Source: Nymphaea colorata
Lineage: Eukaryota; Streptophyta; Magnoliopsida; Nymphaeales; Nymphaeaceae
NCBI RefSeq assembly: GCF_008831285.2
Contig: NC_045140.1
Location: 10,288,505 to 10,352,504, forward strand
Direction: 5' to 3'
DNA: 64,000 nt
Positions 25,101 to 35,780 of the stretch are shown here, piece after piece. Both the position numbers and the translations under genes were made by a program. How positions within the stretch are numbered: position 1 is the first letter of the stretch; every line of letters starts with the position of its first letter. The notes beneath the pieces were generated by a model that made no database searches, had not been told where the DNA came from, and was given only the letters and a program-made list of their open reading frames with translations.

Positions 25101-26603
25101 ATTCAATCTATAACCTCATTATGTTGACGAGTTTTAAGAACAATACACCGTCTATCAATATTTTCTTCTCTGCAATATTCAGTGAAATCATTATTCCAAA
25201 ATTCAAGTCCATCATCATAATGAAATATTTTTTTTCACTGTTTGTTTCTTTATCTTTTAAAGGTCATAAAATGTCTTACTTTTCCAAAAGTGAGTGTATA
25301 ACATGTGCCACCTTAATAAATTACTTGTGTAAAATCCAACAAACATGAGTGAATATAATATAAAGCACCTTTTGTTATGTGTACACTGAAACTAACTTTT
25401 TTATATTTGCCAAATATGTAATGTTTACAAGAGTCCATTTGTCTATAAAATGGACATTTTGCTCCAAATAATCATTCATCTCTCACTTATATACCTAAGT
25501 CTCACGTGCCATTGGTCTTTGACTTCGATATAGAAGATATGGAAATCAAACATATCATTATGGAAATATGCAAAACATTTAAACTTCTAATTTGCTTACC
25601 CTTCATAATAATAAGTGCATCTTTGTTGACCTTCATGACTCGACCTTTAACTAAATACTAGAAACCATTTTCATCAAGGGTATCCAAAGAAACAAAACTA
25701 TTCTTTAAATAAAAGGCTTATTTGACATTTGTCAATGTTCTAGTCACACCATCAACCATCATAATTTTTGTAATACATTCACCAATAATTCTATGAGACC
25801 TTATTCATTCATTTGTTGCAATGCTAATCTTTGCTTGAGTTTCTTTTTTTTCATCTTTCTTCCTTTTATTGCTTATTTTATAGCTTATAACAATTGAAAA
25901 TTTATTTCATTTTTGTGATAATAATTGTTGACTTGGATATGAATTTTCCTAATTGAACTTTTACATATTGTTCTTTTGGTCTCTCTTTAGCAATGAAGCC
26001 AACATATCAGTTATTGTTGTCAATAATAGTCCATTCCATGCCAATATTTTATTTACTCATAAGCAATATTGTTTTGATTTCATCGAGGGTTATTCTCTCT
26101 CGGCCTTGACTTGTAATATCTCTAATTTTATGTGATGATGTGGGGGAAAACAATAACATGAGGGTTTGAACTTCATCATCAATTTTTCCATCTATATTTT
26201 TTAATGCAAAAATAATAAAAATAAATTCGTTGATGTAAGATTTGATGGCCATTATCTCCTAACGTACAAAGATTATCCAAGTGCAGTTTTACGGCCAAAT
26301 GACTTGTGAGGGACTTTGTAATATAACTCTAATAAATTTTGCAAAAGCTCTTGAAAAACATCATTCATGAAACAAAAGTAAATAATAATAAGGGTTTTAT
26401 TATCTAATTCATTCCAATTATCTTCAGTCATGGTGGCAAGTCTTTTTGCTTTTCCAATTTTTTTTATCCTAGAATTTGTTAAAATAGCAAACATCTGTGT
26501 CAGCTATAAACTAAAACTTATAGCTATGCTAGCTTTTCGATATCAAACTTCATTATTGATAACATATTTGTTTTGTGAATCCATCTTTTCGCTCTGATAC
26601 CAA
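22200..26603 (-). mobile_element. decayed Ty1/copia retrotransposon internal region
   Basis: Read on the minus strand, the order is primer site (26591-26603), gag (about 26590-26049, including 'NWNELDNKTL' and 'NIDGKIDDE'), GAG-preintegrase/integrase (about 25520-25060, including 'GLEFWNNDFTEYCREE' and an 'MNRILLEK' block), reverse transcriptase (about 24300-23850, including 'DVKIAFLHGKLEE' and a degenerate YxDD as YIND near 23970), then RNase H (about 22560-22330, 'GDLDRRLS' and 'STVDIEYIA'). Stops and frameshifts are frequent, so it is dead. The gag-int-RT-RH order is diagnostic of Ty1/copia. Confidence 0.85.
26591..26603 (-). promoter_or_regulatory. retrotransposon primer-binding site (tRNA-iMet type)
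   Basis: Minus strand 'TTGGTATCAGAGC', the common plant copia primer site complementary to the 3' end of initiator methionine tRNA. It lies just before the gag start (MDSQNKY) of the minus-strand copia element and marks the inner end of its 5' LTR, which should extend to higher coordinates. Confidence 0.8.
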
Positions 26604-27934
26604 TTACTAAAAAAATTATCAAACAAGAAGACAACAAATTTGTAGAGGACAAAAGCAAAAAACACCAACACTTAAAATTTATGTGGTTTCATGGTATTCT
26701 TATATCTACGGCAAAGGTAGAGCATGATTTCAATCTTAATCAAGGCAATAGGAGGGGCAGTATAATGAAATCACCAATCCCAAATGGGGCAAAGGCCCGA
26801 CATAAGAAATAAATATGAAAGAGACTTAAAATAAGAGACAAAGTACTATTGAAGAAAGATAATAGCTCTTCATCTCTTAGACATGAAGTACATCAATAAT
26901 TTAGAAATGCCTAAATACAAGAGAAGAGTGCCCTTTTTGTTCCTTACGTACGTTTATTTCACAAAGTCTCAAATTTAAAAATTGTTACTTTTCCAATATG
27001 GGGTTCAAGGCACGTGTAATAGAATACAATTGTTGCCCATGATTTTTCTTTTCCCAAACTTGTCAATCACCCACTTCCCTACCATAGTCAAGCACAAAAC
27101 ACTTGCCGGTTTCATGATTCTAAATCCCATTTCACCAAGTCCTGTCAGATACTCTTTCTCTATATTTTAATAGATGGAACGTTGCTCTCCTAGATGAATC
27201 TTATTGTACAACTTAAAATGAGGATGCATGCGTTCTTAATTCCTATAATCTAAGTAGATTGGAACTTTAATTTAGTGGAATTTGGCATATTTAACCTTAC
27301 ATTTTTTAACCATAGTCTAACCATTTGTATCTCTACTTTGACAACAACTGAATAGGATCAATTGAGAGTAAGAAACTTTTTTCTCTTTTCTAGTATGTAA
27401 CATGAGAAAACTATAGTCAAACATATGACTTTGTATGCTTTTGATGATGTAAAAACATGTGGCTAGCATTTTAATCCTCTGGACCTATCCCTATTTAGGC
27501 TTGCACTGAGAGTTATGTGTATGACATGTAAATATACCTACTTTCTTAATAGTCAAAGCCCAACCTAGTATGACATACCAACGCCCTTTGAGCAAGAATC
27601 TAGTATCCTTTAGAAAACAATATTTGACAGTTGACCAATTTACATGCCCTTAGCTTCTAAAAGATCAATGATATATGCACATTGTAGTGGGATTCTTTGT
27701 GGAACAATCGACACCTCTTTTGGAAACTGATCACATGGAAACTTTATGCATTTGCCAAAGTATGAACAGTGAAAAATTCACAATCTGAAAGAAAATGTAG
27801 AGAATAGTGATCAAACTCTCTTCCGAAATGCATATCCTAGTGTTTGCACATGCAGCCATGCTGACGTTCATTGGTGGTGAGTTTTTGCTCATATGCGTGT
27901 GCAACATGGCCTGATGCATCAAACAGAAATCATA
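26604..27934. other. presumed 5' LTR of the minus-strand copia element plus unassigned DNA
   Basis: The segment next to the primer site should be the LTR. It includes 'aaaatttatgtggtttcat', a block often seen near copia LTR ends. I could not find the outer LTR end or a second copy, so the size is unknown. Nothing else was recognised up to 27934. Confidence 0.4.
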
Positions 27935-29096
27935 GCTCTAGATCCAAAACAGACCCTTAGATCTGGATCTGAACCCAAATCCCAATTCAAGATCAAGAAT
28001 AGATCCCCAAGATTTCAATCCGGATACAAAACTAAGCTCTAAATCTGAAACTAAACCTCATATCCACATTCAGTTCCAAAGCGAGGCTCAGATCCAAAAT
28101 CCAACCTCAGATCCAAACCCATATGTAAATCCAAGCCTCAGATCTAAAATCATATCCTCGATCCAAAAAGCAAAGCCAAAATCCATGAATGGACTCAAGA
28201 ATTGAAATCAGACCCCACAGTAGGAAAATAGATCAGAAAATCACCAACAGATCCAAATTAGATAAAAAATCTGGATCCAAATAAAAATACCACCTCAAAA
28301 TCCAAAATTGAGTCCAAGCATCAATCCCGACACTGCACGAGAGCCTCCCCTTTGCTTTTCAACTCAATCTCACCTCGTAAAATTTAAAAATTGTATTTAA
28401 AATATGTTTTTAGCATAAAACACCTATCTAATCCATAATTCTAGCCTTCGAAGTTGATTAGGATGCTTCTCAACCAAGAGAATCCGATCTGGATCAATAT
28501 AATACAAATTTTGAAAATTTTTAGGTGGGACCCACCTAGAGCGGGCAGTGAGAAGAGCCACCCTCATTGGCCCAGATATGCAAGGCACTGTGCATATCGC
28601 ATGGCCAATCCTGGCTGCACGCACCTTGCCGTTTCCAGGGCAGGCCTTGTCACCCTGGCAGACCCTAGTTTAGGCAAACATCACCCCCTTAAGAGCAGTT
28701 TTGTCTCTCTTGGTGGGCTTTAGCCCTGCCAACCCCCTCCAAATGGTGTTTGCAAGACTTAAGGGTCAATCCCAATAGTCAAGGCCTATGAAAATTTTTT
28801 AAAAAATGAAATAAATAAAATAAAATTCACATGAAATCTTAAGAAATTCAAAAAAAAAAAATCAAATTTTGAGTTTTGACTCCAATCTCCTCTTTGAATA
28901 CCTCATATCTTCATCCTTGGGTATAAGCTAATCTTCGGAGAACTTCTTGAGCCCTCCAACTACAAGTTTTAGAAGTTTTTCCATAGCTTCATTCCTCTTT
29001 CTACTCTTTTCTCCCTCTAACACTTAGCATGACATGTGTTTCTTTTCCTTCTGTTCTCATTAAGTATATGCATTTTCTATTCTCATTAAATATATG

Positions 29097-29425
29097 TATT
29101 GGCTATATCTTTATGATAATATGCATGTATAGCTAGTCGATTTTCCAATTTATATATGAATAAGTGGTGAGAATGAGAGGTTGGGATGACATTTTTTCTC
29201 TTATACATTGATTCTAAGGTTGGAGCTTGTTTGACCTGAGAAAACCCTACAAATGTGTACATGTTAAATGAATTCTTAGGTCGTCCCCACAATTAGTGTC
29301 TACTCCTTTATTCTCTTGACAAATCACTTGTTAATCATCCATTTAGTAATCCTAAGAGGAGCTTTTGTTAGTAATTTTTCTTTTTCTTTGTAATTAGTGT
29401 TTGCCTCATACCCAACTGTGGGAGA
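29097..29425 (+). repeat. 330-bp direct repeat flanking a copia insertion, left copy
   Basis: Nearly identical to 30531-30863. Both begin 'attggctatatctttatg' and end 'cccaactgtgggagag'. The sequence belongs to the surrounding gypsy LTR (compare 41160-41420). The copies differ by only a few bases over about 330. Confidence 0.85.
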
Positions 29426-29428
29426 GGC

Positions 29429-30530
29429 TGATAAGATCTATGATTATGGAATGGATATGGTCTGTTACAAAGGAGAAGATATTCTTTCTAAAAATCAAGA
29501 AATATCTTCCTCAATTGTCTCCTGCAATCCTGCCCAAGATTGACATCAAGGATCTAAGCTGTATACAATGACTATATATATTTGTGCTCTCCCTTGTAAC
29601 AATATAGTATTGAAGAGAGTGTCTTTGGTGTGGATGTAGACTGATTTTAGCCGAACCACGTTAAGCCTGTGTCCTTCTCTTTCTCGTGTGCTCTTTATGC
29701 TTTTCTCTTGACTTGGTATCAGAGCCAACAACATAGTTACAACACCTCTTAGAGCCAACAGCCTTTGGGTTCTGTCATTATCCTTGGTCTATTTCTGTTG
29801 ACAGATTGGAACCAAGGTCTCCTCATTCAGCAGGTGTTGTATTGCTGAACAGGGGAGAACAGGGGATAATACTGATAGTTATCAGCAGGATAAATCCACC
29901 GGCATTATCAACTCCGGTGACCCTAACAGTCGAGCAACTGAATTTAGAAGCTTCGCTTGTCTGCAGCAGAGCACATTACCACCAGAAATCCCTATCGCGA
30001 TTTTGGCCAGCCCTGTCAGCTTTGGCGACGCTAGGAGACATATAATAGCTCGTTGAAATCTCATCTTACAGAACTCAAGGTTGTCATTACAGGACCACCA
30101 ATACTCAGATGTGATAATCGGGGAGCTACTTACCTTGCAGCCAATCCTATTTTCCATGCAAGAACAAAACACATTGAAATCGATTTTCATTTTGTTAGAG
30201 AGAAAGTTGCCAAAAAGGAAAATTTAAATTGAATTTGTCACTTCACAAGAACAGTTGGCTGACATCTTGACCAACGCATTGGCTGGACCACGGTTTCATT
30301 ATCTAAGGAGCAAGCTTAATCTTGTCGACACCAAGATCAGCTTGAGGGGGAATGATAAAATCTATGATTATGGAACGGATATGGTCTGTTACAAAGGAGA
30401 AGATGTTCTTTCTAAAAATCAAGAAATATCTTCCTCAATTGTCTCTTGTAATCCTGCCCAAGATTGTCGTGTGAATCCAGATCCTAAAATCAAGGATCTA
30501 AGCTGTATACAATGACTATATATATTTGTG
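29429..30530 (+). mobile_element. shortened Ty1/copia element nested in the gypsy LTR
   Basis: 5' LTR from 29429 (TGATAAGATC) to about 29711, followed by the iMet-type primer site 'ttggtatcagagcc' (29713-29726). Most of the interior is deleted; what remains (about 29760-30350) ends with a + strand copia RNase H C-terminus ('[18 protein letters not shown]', 'LADILT'-like block, 'FHYLRSKLNLVDTKISL'). A polypurine tract 'cttgaggggga' precedes the 3' LTR at 30353. The 3' LTR keeps only about 178 bases and breaks off at 'tatatatttgtg'. Stops are present, so it is non-functional. Confidence 0.85.
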
Positions 30531-30863
30531 CATTGGCTATATCTTTATGATAATATGCATGTATAGCTAGTCGATTTTTCAATTCATATATGAATAAACG
30601 GTGAGAATGAGAGGTTGGGATAACATTTTTTCTCTTATACATTGATTCTAAGGTTGGAGCTTGTTTGACCTGAGAAAACCCTACAAATATGTACATGTTA
30701 AATGAATTCTTAGGTTGTCCCCACAATTAGTGTCTACTCCTTTATTCTCTTGACAAATCACTTGTTAATCATCCATTTAGTAATCCTAAAAGGAGCTCAC
30801 TTTGTTAGTAATTTTTCTTTTTCTTTGTAATTAGTGTTTGCCTCATACCCAACTGTGGGAGAG
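30531..30863 (+). repeat. 330-bp direct repeat flanking a copia insertion, right copy
   Basis: Partner of 29097-29425. It begins exactly where the truncated copia 3' LTR stops, after a short shared 'tg-attgg' microhomology. After 30863 the gypsy LTR sequence continues. Confidence 0.85.
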
Positions 30864-30909
30864 ACATGCTTTGTTATAGTAGATAAGAACAAATGAAATA
30901 TGATTATTG

Positions 30910-30911
<2 letters not shown>

Positions 30912-30984
<73 letters not shown>
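30912..30984. repeat. (TA)n microsatellite
   Basis: About 70 bases of near-perfect TA inside the old gypsy LTR. Likely length-variable. Confidence 0.95.
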
Positions 30985-30986
<2 letters not shown>

Positions 30987-31139
30987 CTTGTTTAAAGGAA
31001 TTTAAAAATAATGCTCTCTAAAGTGCTTATGGAGACTTTGCATACACTTTCTCATGAGCCCAAGTTCCTCTCCAGCCTACATAAAAAGATTGAAGTCAAA
31101 AATCCTCAAAACTATCTTTTAAATCTTTGTTTCTACATA

Positions 31140-31990
31140 ACCAGAAAAAAAAATCTTTCTCACTCTCTCTACATCTTTCTTCCTCTTAAGATTTTTATCA
31201 CTCTTTTTTTTATTTCTTTCTTTTAAAATTTCTCTCTCTCTCTCTTCTTATTTTCTCTCACTCTACTTGTTTCTTTCTCTTAAGAATTTTATCTCCCTTT
31301 TTTCTTTTAAAATTTCTCTCCTACTAAGTTTTCTATCTATCTACATTTCTCTCTCTCTCTCTTAAAATTTCTATCTTCCTTCCTTTATTTTTTCTTTTAA
31401 AATCTCTCTCTTATAAATTTCTCTTTCTACATCTCTCTCTCTTAAAATTTTATTTATCTCTTTTGGATTATTCTTGCAAAATTTCTCTAGTCTTTCTCTC
31501 GATATCTTTCTCTTTCTTAAAATCTTATTCTTTCTCTTTTAAAACTTCTCTCTCTCCCTCTTGAACTTCTTTTATTCTCTTTAATTTTTAAATCTATTTC
31601 TTTCTTGCAAATTTTCATATTTTTATTTTATTTTACTCTCTTAAACTTCTTTCTTTCTATCTCTCTCCTTAATTTTAAATTCTCTTTCTTACAACTCTTT
31701 ATTCCTTCTCTATTAGTTTCTCTCCCTCCTTTTGTTTCTATCTTTTCTCTTTCTTTAACTTTTTCTTAAAGTTTCTTTTTTTATATTTCTCTCTCTATTT
31801 CTTTCTTTATCTTAAACATCTTTTTTTATATCTAATTTTTTGTTAAAATTTCTTGTTTGATAGTATCTCTTGCTAACTTTTCCCTCTCTAGTTCTTTCGT
31901 TTTCTTGAAATCTTCCTTCTTTCCTTAATGATTTTCGATTTATTTTTCTTTTATTAACAATTTTTTCTTCCTTGCTTATTTTTAAATATC
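31140..31990. repeat. polypyrimidine (C/T-rich) tract of the gypsy LTR
   Basis: About 850 bases dominated by C and T on the + strand, with recurring 'tctctctctc', 'tttcttt' and 'taaaatttctctc' words. The same C/T bias occurs in the corresponding part of the complete LTRs (41680-42010 and 54240-54570), so it is a family character expanded here. Confidence 0.7.
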
Positions 31991-32828
31991 TTTTACCTTC
32001 TATTTTTCCTTCAAAATCTATGATTTTGATCTTTCTTTATCGACTTCAACAATGTCACAACTCAAGTGATGCATACAACATTAGAGCCATGTTTGATGGT
32101 CTAAACCCAAATATATTTCCAAAACTTCTTTTTTAAAAAGAGTGTCATGGTAATAAGATTTTTTAATGAAAACATATACCGAAGGCATGAAAGTTTAGAT
32201 ATATGTGATAATAGGAATGTTTTTATATGAATCTAATGGTATGAATGAATAATTTATTTTTAAGCATATAGGATCAATGCAATCACAATTCACAATCACT
32301 TATGGAATTCATAAATGATTAAAAATGTTTTTGTAAAGAACTTAAGAAATATGATGTGGAGCTCTAACTAGGTACTAACTGAATTAGAATAATATGTCAA
32401 ACTTACTTAAGAATCCAAGAGAACACTAATTGATTGCAAAAGAAGCTTTCAAAAGATCAAACTTAGTTTTCAAAATTCCAAATGTACTTTCAAAAGATTT
32501 CTCAGTTCTCAAAGATTTTGCAAAGCAAAAGGATTCATGAACTCAAAATTACTTTAATTTTTTTCATCTTTCGATAAAAAGTTAATAGATTACTATCTTT
32601 AAAGAAATTTTTTAAAGCACTGCACCACATTCAGGTTGAAGATGATGTTCAAGTGAATACAAATTATATCGAGAGTGAACATAGCCCTTAGATTAGCTAC
32701 CCTCGGTAAAGGCGCTGGAAATGACCAATCCTGATACCAATGAGTGAGTCCTTTTTTCTTCTTTAAAAAAAATATTATTATTATTCTAATGCACTCCAAA
32801 AACGGAAATAAATTTTGAGATGTGAACA

Positions 32829-33311
32829 CTAATGGAACCCACTAGTAATATAACTCAATCACTTTATGCTAAATCTGTAGCGCCAGTTTGGAAGGAACTC
32901 AAGGCTACATATTCCAAAACCAATGGGCCTCGCATATACTAATTACAATACCAAATAATAAACTGCAAACAGAACTAATCATCTTTTTCAATTTATTATA
33001 CCAAGATGAAAGGCCAATGGGATGAATTGAGAGTACTTTATGTCAATGCTCTTGACTGTTCCTATGGAGCCATGAAAGTAGTTGCTGATCTTTATCAACA
33101 AGACCAGCACATGCAATTTTTTATGGGACTCAATGAAAGCTACATTGCTGTTAGAAGCCAACTCTTACTTATAGATCCTTTTCCAACGGTTCCCAAGGCA
33201 TATTCTCTCCTTATTCAAGAAGAGAAACATAGAAAAGTTAATATTGTCTAAGGTGAGGAAAAAGCTTTCATTTTTGTTATACTCCAGCGGTGGGGAGAAA
33301 AATCACATTAA
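32829..33311 (+). mobile_element. outer Ty1/copia element, gag part (segment 1 of 3)
   Basis: + strand copia gag: 'APVWKELKATYSKTNGPRIY', then a clean stretch from 33006 ('KGQWDEL', 'QFFMGLNESYIAVRSQLLL', 'AYSLLIQEEKHRK') typical of the UBN2-type gag domain. The start of gag is missing; gypsy LTR sequence abuts it at 32828. Interrupted at 33312 by the Harbinger-like element, with the zinc-knuckle region resuming at 35778. Confidence 0.85.
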
Positions 33312-33617
33312 GGGGGCATTTGATGGGCCGGAAAAGCACTGTTTAGCAGGAAAAAAATTTCAAATTTTTAAAAATTTTCCATTTCATCAAACGTGGAAAC
33401 AAAAATTTTACCGTTACATGAGTTTTCGGAAAAATATTTCCGAAAATTTCTTTCCACCCAGCGGGGTGGAAACATTTTTCTGGAAAAAATTTTTTGCCCG
33501 TTAATGCTTCTCCTAAACCCATCGGAGTCTCCCCTTGTCTTCCGTCGCTGCCTCACCTGCTGCTGCCTCAACCCACACGCTCCTTCAGAAAGCATCTCCT
33601 CACCAGCGCAGGAAAGG

Positions 33618-33618
<1 letters not shown>

Positions 33619-33669
<51 letters not shown>
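33619..33669. repeat. (CT)n microsatellite
   Basis: About 50 bases of uninterrupted CT inside the Harbinger-like element, positioned like a CT-rich 5' UTR element of a captured gene. It creates Ser/Leu and Arg/Glu repeat frames on the two strands that are not genes. Confidence 0.95.
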
Positions 33670-33671
<2 letters not shown>

Positions 33672-34020
33672 CAACGCAGCAGCTCCCTCTCGAGAGGGAG
33701 AGGAAGAAAGAAGGGGAAAGAGGGAATGCCCTTCCGATTCCCCACGCGAGGACGCACCAGTTGTTGCTGCAATAGAATTTCTTCTCCTTGTATCTGGGTA
33801 AATGGCTTTCTCTCTACTTGAAACATAATTTCTCGCAGTTCTAGAAGCTGCAATTGTGTTTTGTATAAATTGCTGCCCGTAGCTGCCCCTGCATACTATC
33901 TTAGCTGTATAAACTGCTGCCTATCAACAGTTGTATAAGCTGTAAAGTAAAGCTCAAAGAGCAAGGAGTCAAGAATGTCTTACTAATACAAAATGAGGGA
34001 ATTAGCATTGTTGAAGTTAA

Positions 34021-34221
34021 ATGTCATGTAGCACAACAAGAATGATATTCACAGAACCAGTGGATAAGAAGGTTGTGCTCCAGCTCACTCAAGAATGGGA
34101 CAAAGTGACCAGATATGGTCTTGTACAGTACTTGTTCTATGATTTAGTTGGGAAACATGGTGGGCTATTATGTTTCATCTTTGTACTCTTCATGGTGTAT
34201 GTTAGTAAAATTGCAGCCTGA
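34021..34221 (+). other. unrecognised open frame inside the Harbinger-like element
   Basis: A 66-codon frame with a complex amino-acid composition ('QLTQEWDKVTRYGLVQYLF' followed by a hydrophobic segment of about 18 residues). Unlike the AT-rich surroundings it looks protein-like, so it could be another captured exon or a transposase remnant. I do not recognise the family, and it may be chance. Confidence 0.25.
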
Positions 34222-35149
34222 TACACTTTGCCACTTTTAATAGGATTGGCGTTCACCTCATTTTGAAAAGCTTCGGAAAATAGCTGTTTGCATTTCAGGG
34301 CGTTATCTTCTTATCAGTATCTCAAGCCTACACATTTTTCTCATTGTGTGGGATTTAAACATTAGATCCTGCATCTTCATTTCTGCTTTGTGAAGCTTAC
34401 ACTTCTCTGGAAACTTTATTTAAGATCTTTTGCCTAACATGTTCTGGTTCGACATTATCTCAAGAAAGGGAAACAAAATTATATTGGCATTGCCAACCAC
34501 GAATGTGGCCTGAACCTTTCTAGATCTTGTTATAAGAGCAGATGCTTATATCTGAAAATCAGAGTTTAGATTTTGACAGACTTAGCAAATGAGCATAATT
34601 TATTGGTTATATATGGAGAGCATAAATACAGATCAGTAGATTTTTTGGTTTTTCATCTGTTGTTCTTATCCTTTTATTTCTTCCTCAGGCATAAATTTAA
34701 CTTTTGGTTTACTTATGCATGCTCATGTTAATTGCCAAAAGTAGTGCAGCTTATGGCTTGATTCACGGTTATAAATTGGATTATCCAAATTTTCCTGGTT
34801 GTACTTTTCCCTTCTTTTCTTATTGAAGCTGGAAAAGTTTCAGGGTAACTGGGTTTATTAGCACATTATCTCTGGTCTACAAATGCCGTCCATTATTCAT
34901 CTAATCTAATTTGTCTTTGGCCTCTTTTTGCTTCTCTATTTGAGTATCAATTTTAAAACTCATGTAACTTGGTACATGTAGTTGCAACAAACATTTCATG
35001 ATGCCTTCCTTGCTATGCAGCTTGTTGAACAAGAATCTGAAGTTAGCTAAAATTGGAAGTATTAAACATGATAGATGCTCCACACATTTCCTACAGAAGC
35101 ACACTTGCTTTGCTTGGTATTTATGCACTGATTTGGATCCTATTTGCAG

Positions 35150-35522
35150 TATGAATTGCTTTGATGAAATGATGGATTTTGGCTGTCCTCAGTATACTGA
35201 GGCAAAGATTCTTAGTGAGTTTATTAAAACAGATGCTTATAGGATGGAAGTCATGCAACGCCCTGCCATGGCTGTCACTAATGCTGTATCATGGTGCAGT
35301 GAGGAAATAAGATACAAGAAAAATGAAGTGAGTCTAATTTTTATGTCCTGTATAAGTGTTTGTTTAAATTTGATTAGTGATACTGTATTTTAAGCTCTTA
35401 GAGCGTAACACATTTCAGGTGTTTTTGGATGTGGTGGAAAGTGTGAACATACTTGTAAATAGCAATGGCCAGATTATTCGATCTGATGTTGTTGGTGCCT
35501 TGAAAATGAGAACATATTTGAG
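35150..35522 (+). pseudogene. captured fragment of clathrin adaptor AP-1 complex mu subunit gene
   Basis: Two exons with their intron. Exon a (35150-35327) follows a consensus acceptor (tatttgcag) and encodes the conserved 'DEMMDFG' and 'PQYTEAKILSEFIKTDAYRM' part of AP-1 mu. Exon b (35419-35522) encodes 'VFLDVVESVNILVNSNGQ' and 'VGALKMRTYL'. The intron (35328-35418) keeps gtgagt and ttcag ends. In the family this segment joins the N-terminal longin-like domain to the mu-homology domain, which binds cargo sorting signals. The copy is a pseudogene: one extra T near 35162 shifts the frame before 'DEMM', residues differ at normally conserved positions, and no further exons follow the donor at 35523. 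It lies wholly inside the transposon ends. Confidence 0.88.
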
Positions 35523-35780
35523 GTATATCATTCTCTTGGTTGGTGTGGTTATTTCTCTATAATTTCTCTAAATCTGGAAAAATGTTTCCTTATTATCAAC
35601 TTAAGAATTAATTTTCTGGAAATCTGGAAATATATTTCTTTTTCATCAAACATAGAAATATATTTCTGGAAATATTTTTCTCAGTCATCACACACACACC
35701 AAAATTAAAATCGGAAAGACTTTTCCCATTCATTTTTTCTAGGAAAATTCCACATTTCCAAGCCATCAAATGGCCCCTAA

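Larger units (their letters stand above)
27935..32828 (+). mobile_element. old Ty3/gypsy (Tat/Ogre-like) LTR, interrupted by a copia insertion
   Basis: A diverged copy of the LTR of the complete element at 39352-55297, same strand. Landmarks in order: repeated 'agatccaaa' words (27950-28330), 'caaattttgagttttg' (28863) matching the LTR block before its TATA box, 'ccttgggtataag', the 'gaatgagaggttggga' block (29172 and 30606), a long C/T-rich stretch (31140-31990), then 'gtaaaggcgctgg' (32706) and the terminal 'gagatgtgaaca' ending at 32828. No internal region follows; copia gag does, so this is a solo LTR or a truncated end. The left boundary is approximate. The inner copia element occupies 29429-30530. 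Confidence 0.65.
33309..35780 (+). mobile_element. PIF/Harbinger-like DNA element carrying AP-1 mu gene fragments
   Basis: A 2466-bp element (33312-35777) with terminal inverted repeats: left 'GGGGGCATTTGATGG', and right, read on the other strand, 'GGGGCCATTTGATGG' (14 of 15 match). It is flanked by TAA at 33309-33311 and 35778-35780. A 3-bp TWA duplication and G-rich ends of this kind fit PIF/Harbinger. It splits a copia gag, whose two halves abut across it. No transposase was recognised. It carries a CT microsatellite (33619-33669) and a fragment of a host AP-1 mu gene with an intron (35150-35522), so capture was at the DNA level. The ends are AT-rich with repeated 'tttcc' words. hAT is less likely because no 8-bp duplication is seen. 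Confidence 0.75.

Noticed and set aside
28541-28740. GC-richer block with an 89-codon frame inside the old LTR
   Set aside because: No family recognised and nothing comparable in the complete LTRs; it may be an insertion, but no boundaries or duplication were found.
30255-30515. 86-codon frame as a host gene
   Set aside because: The first third is a copia RNase H C-terminus; the remainder runs into the 3' LTR of the nested copia element.
33006-33251. 81-codon frame as a host gene
   Set aside because: It is copia gag, continued by gag/protease sequence after the Harbinger-like insertion.
33368-33853. Long open frames on both strands across the CT microsatellite
   Set aside because: They consist largely of Ser/Leu or Arg/Glu repeats generated by the CT run; no protein family is recognisable.
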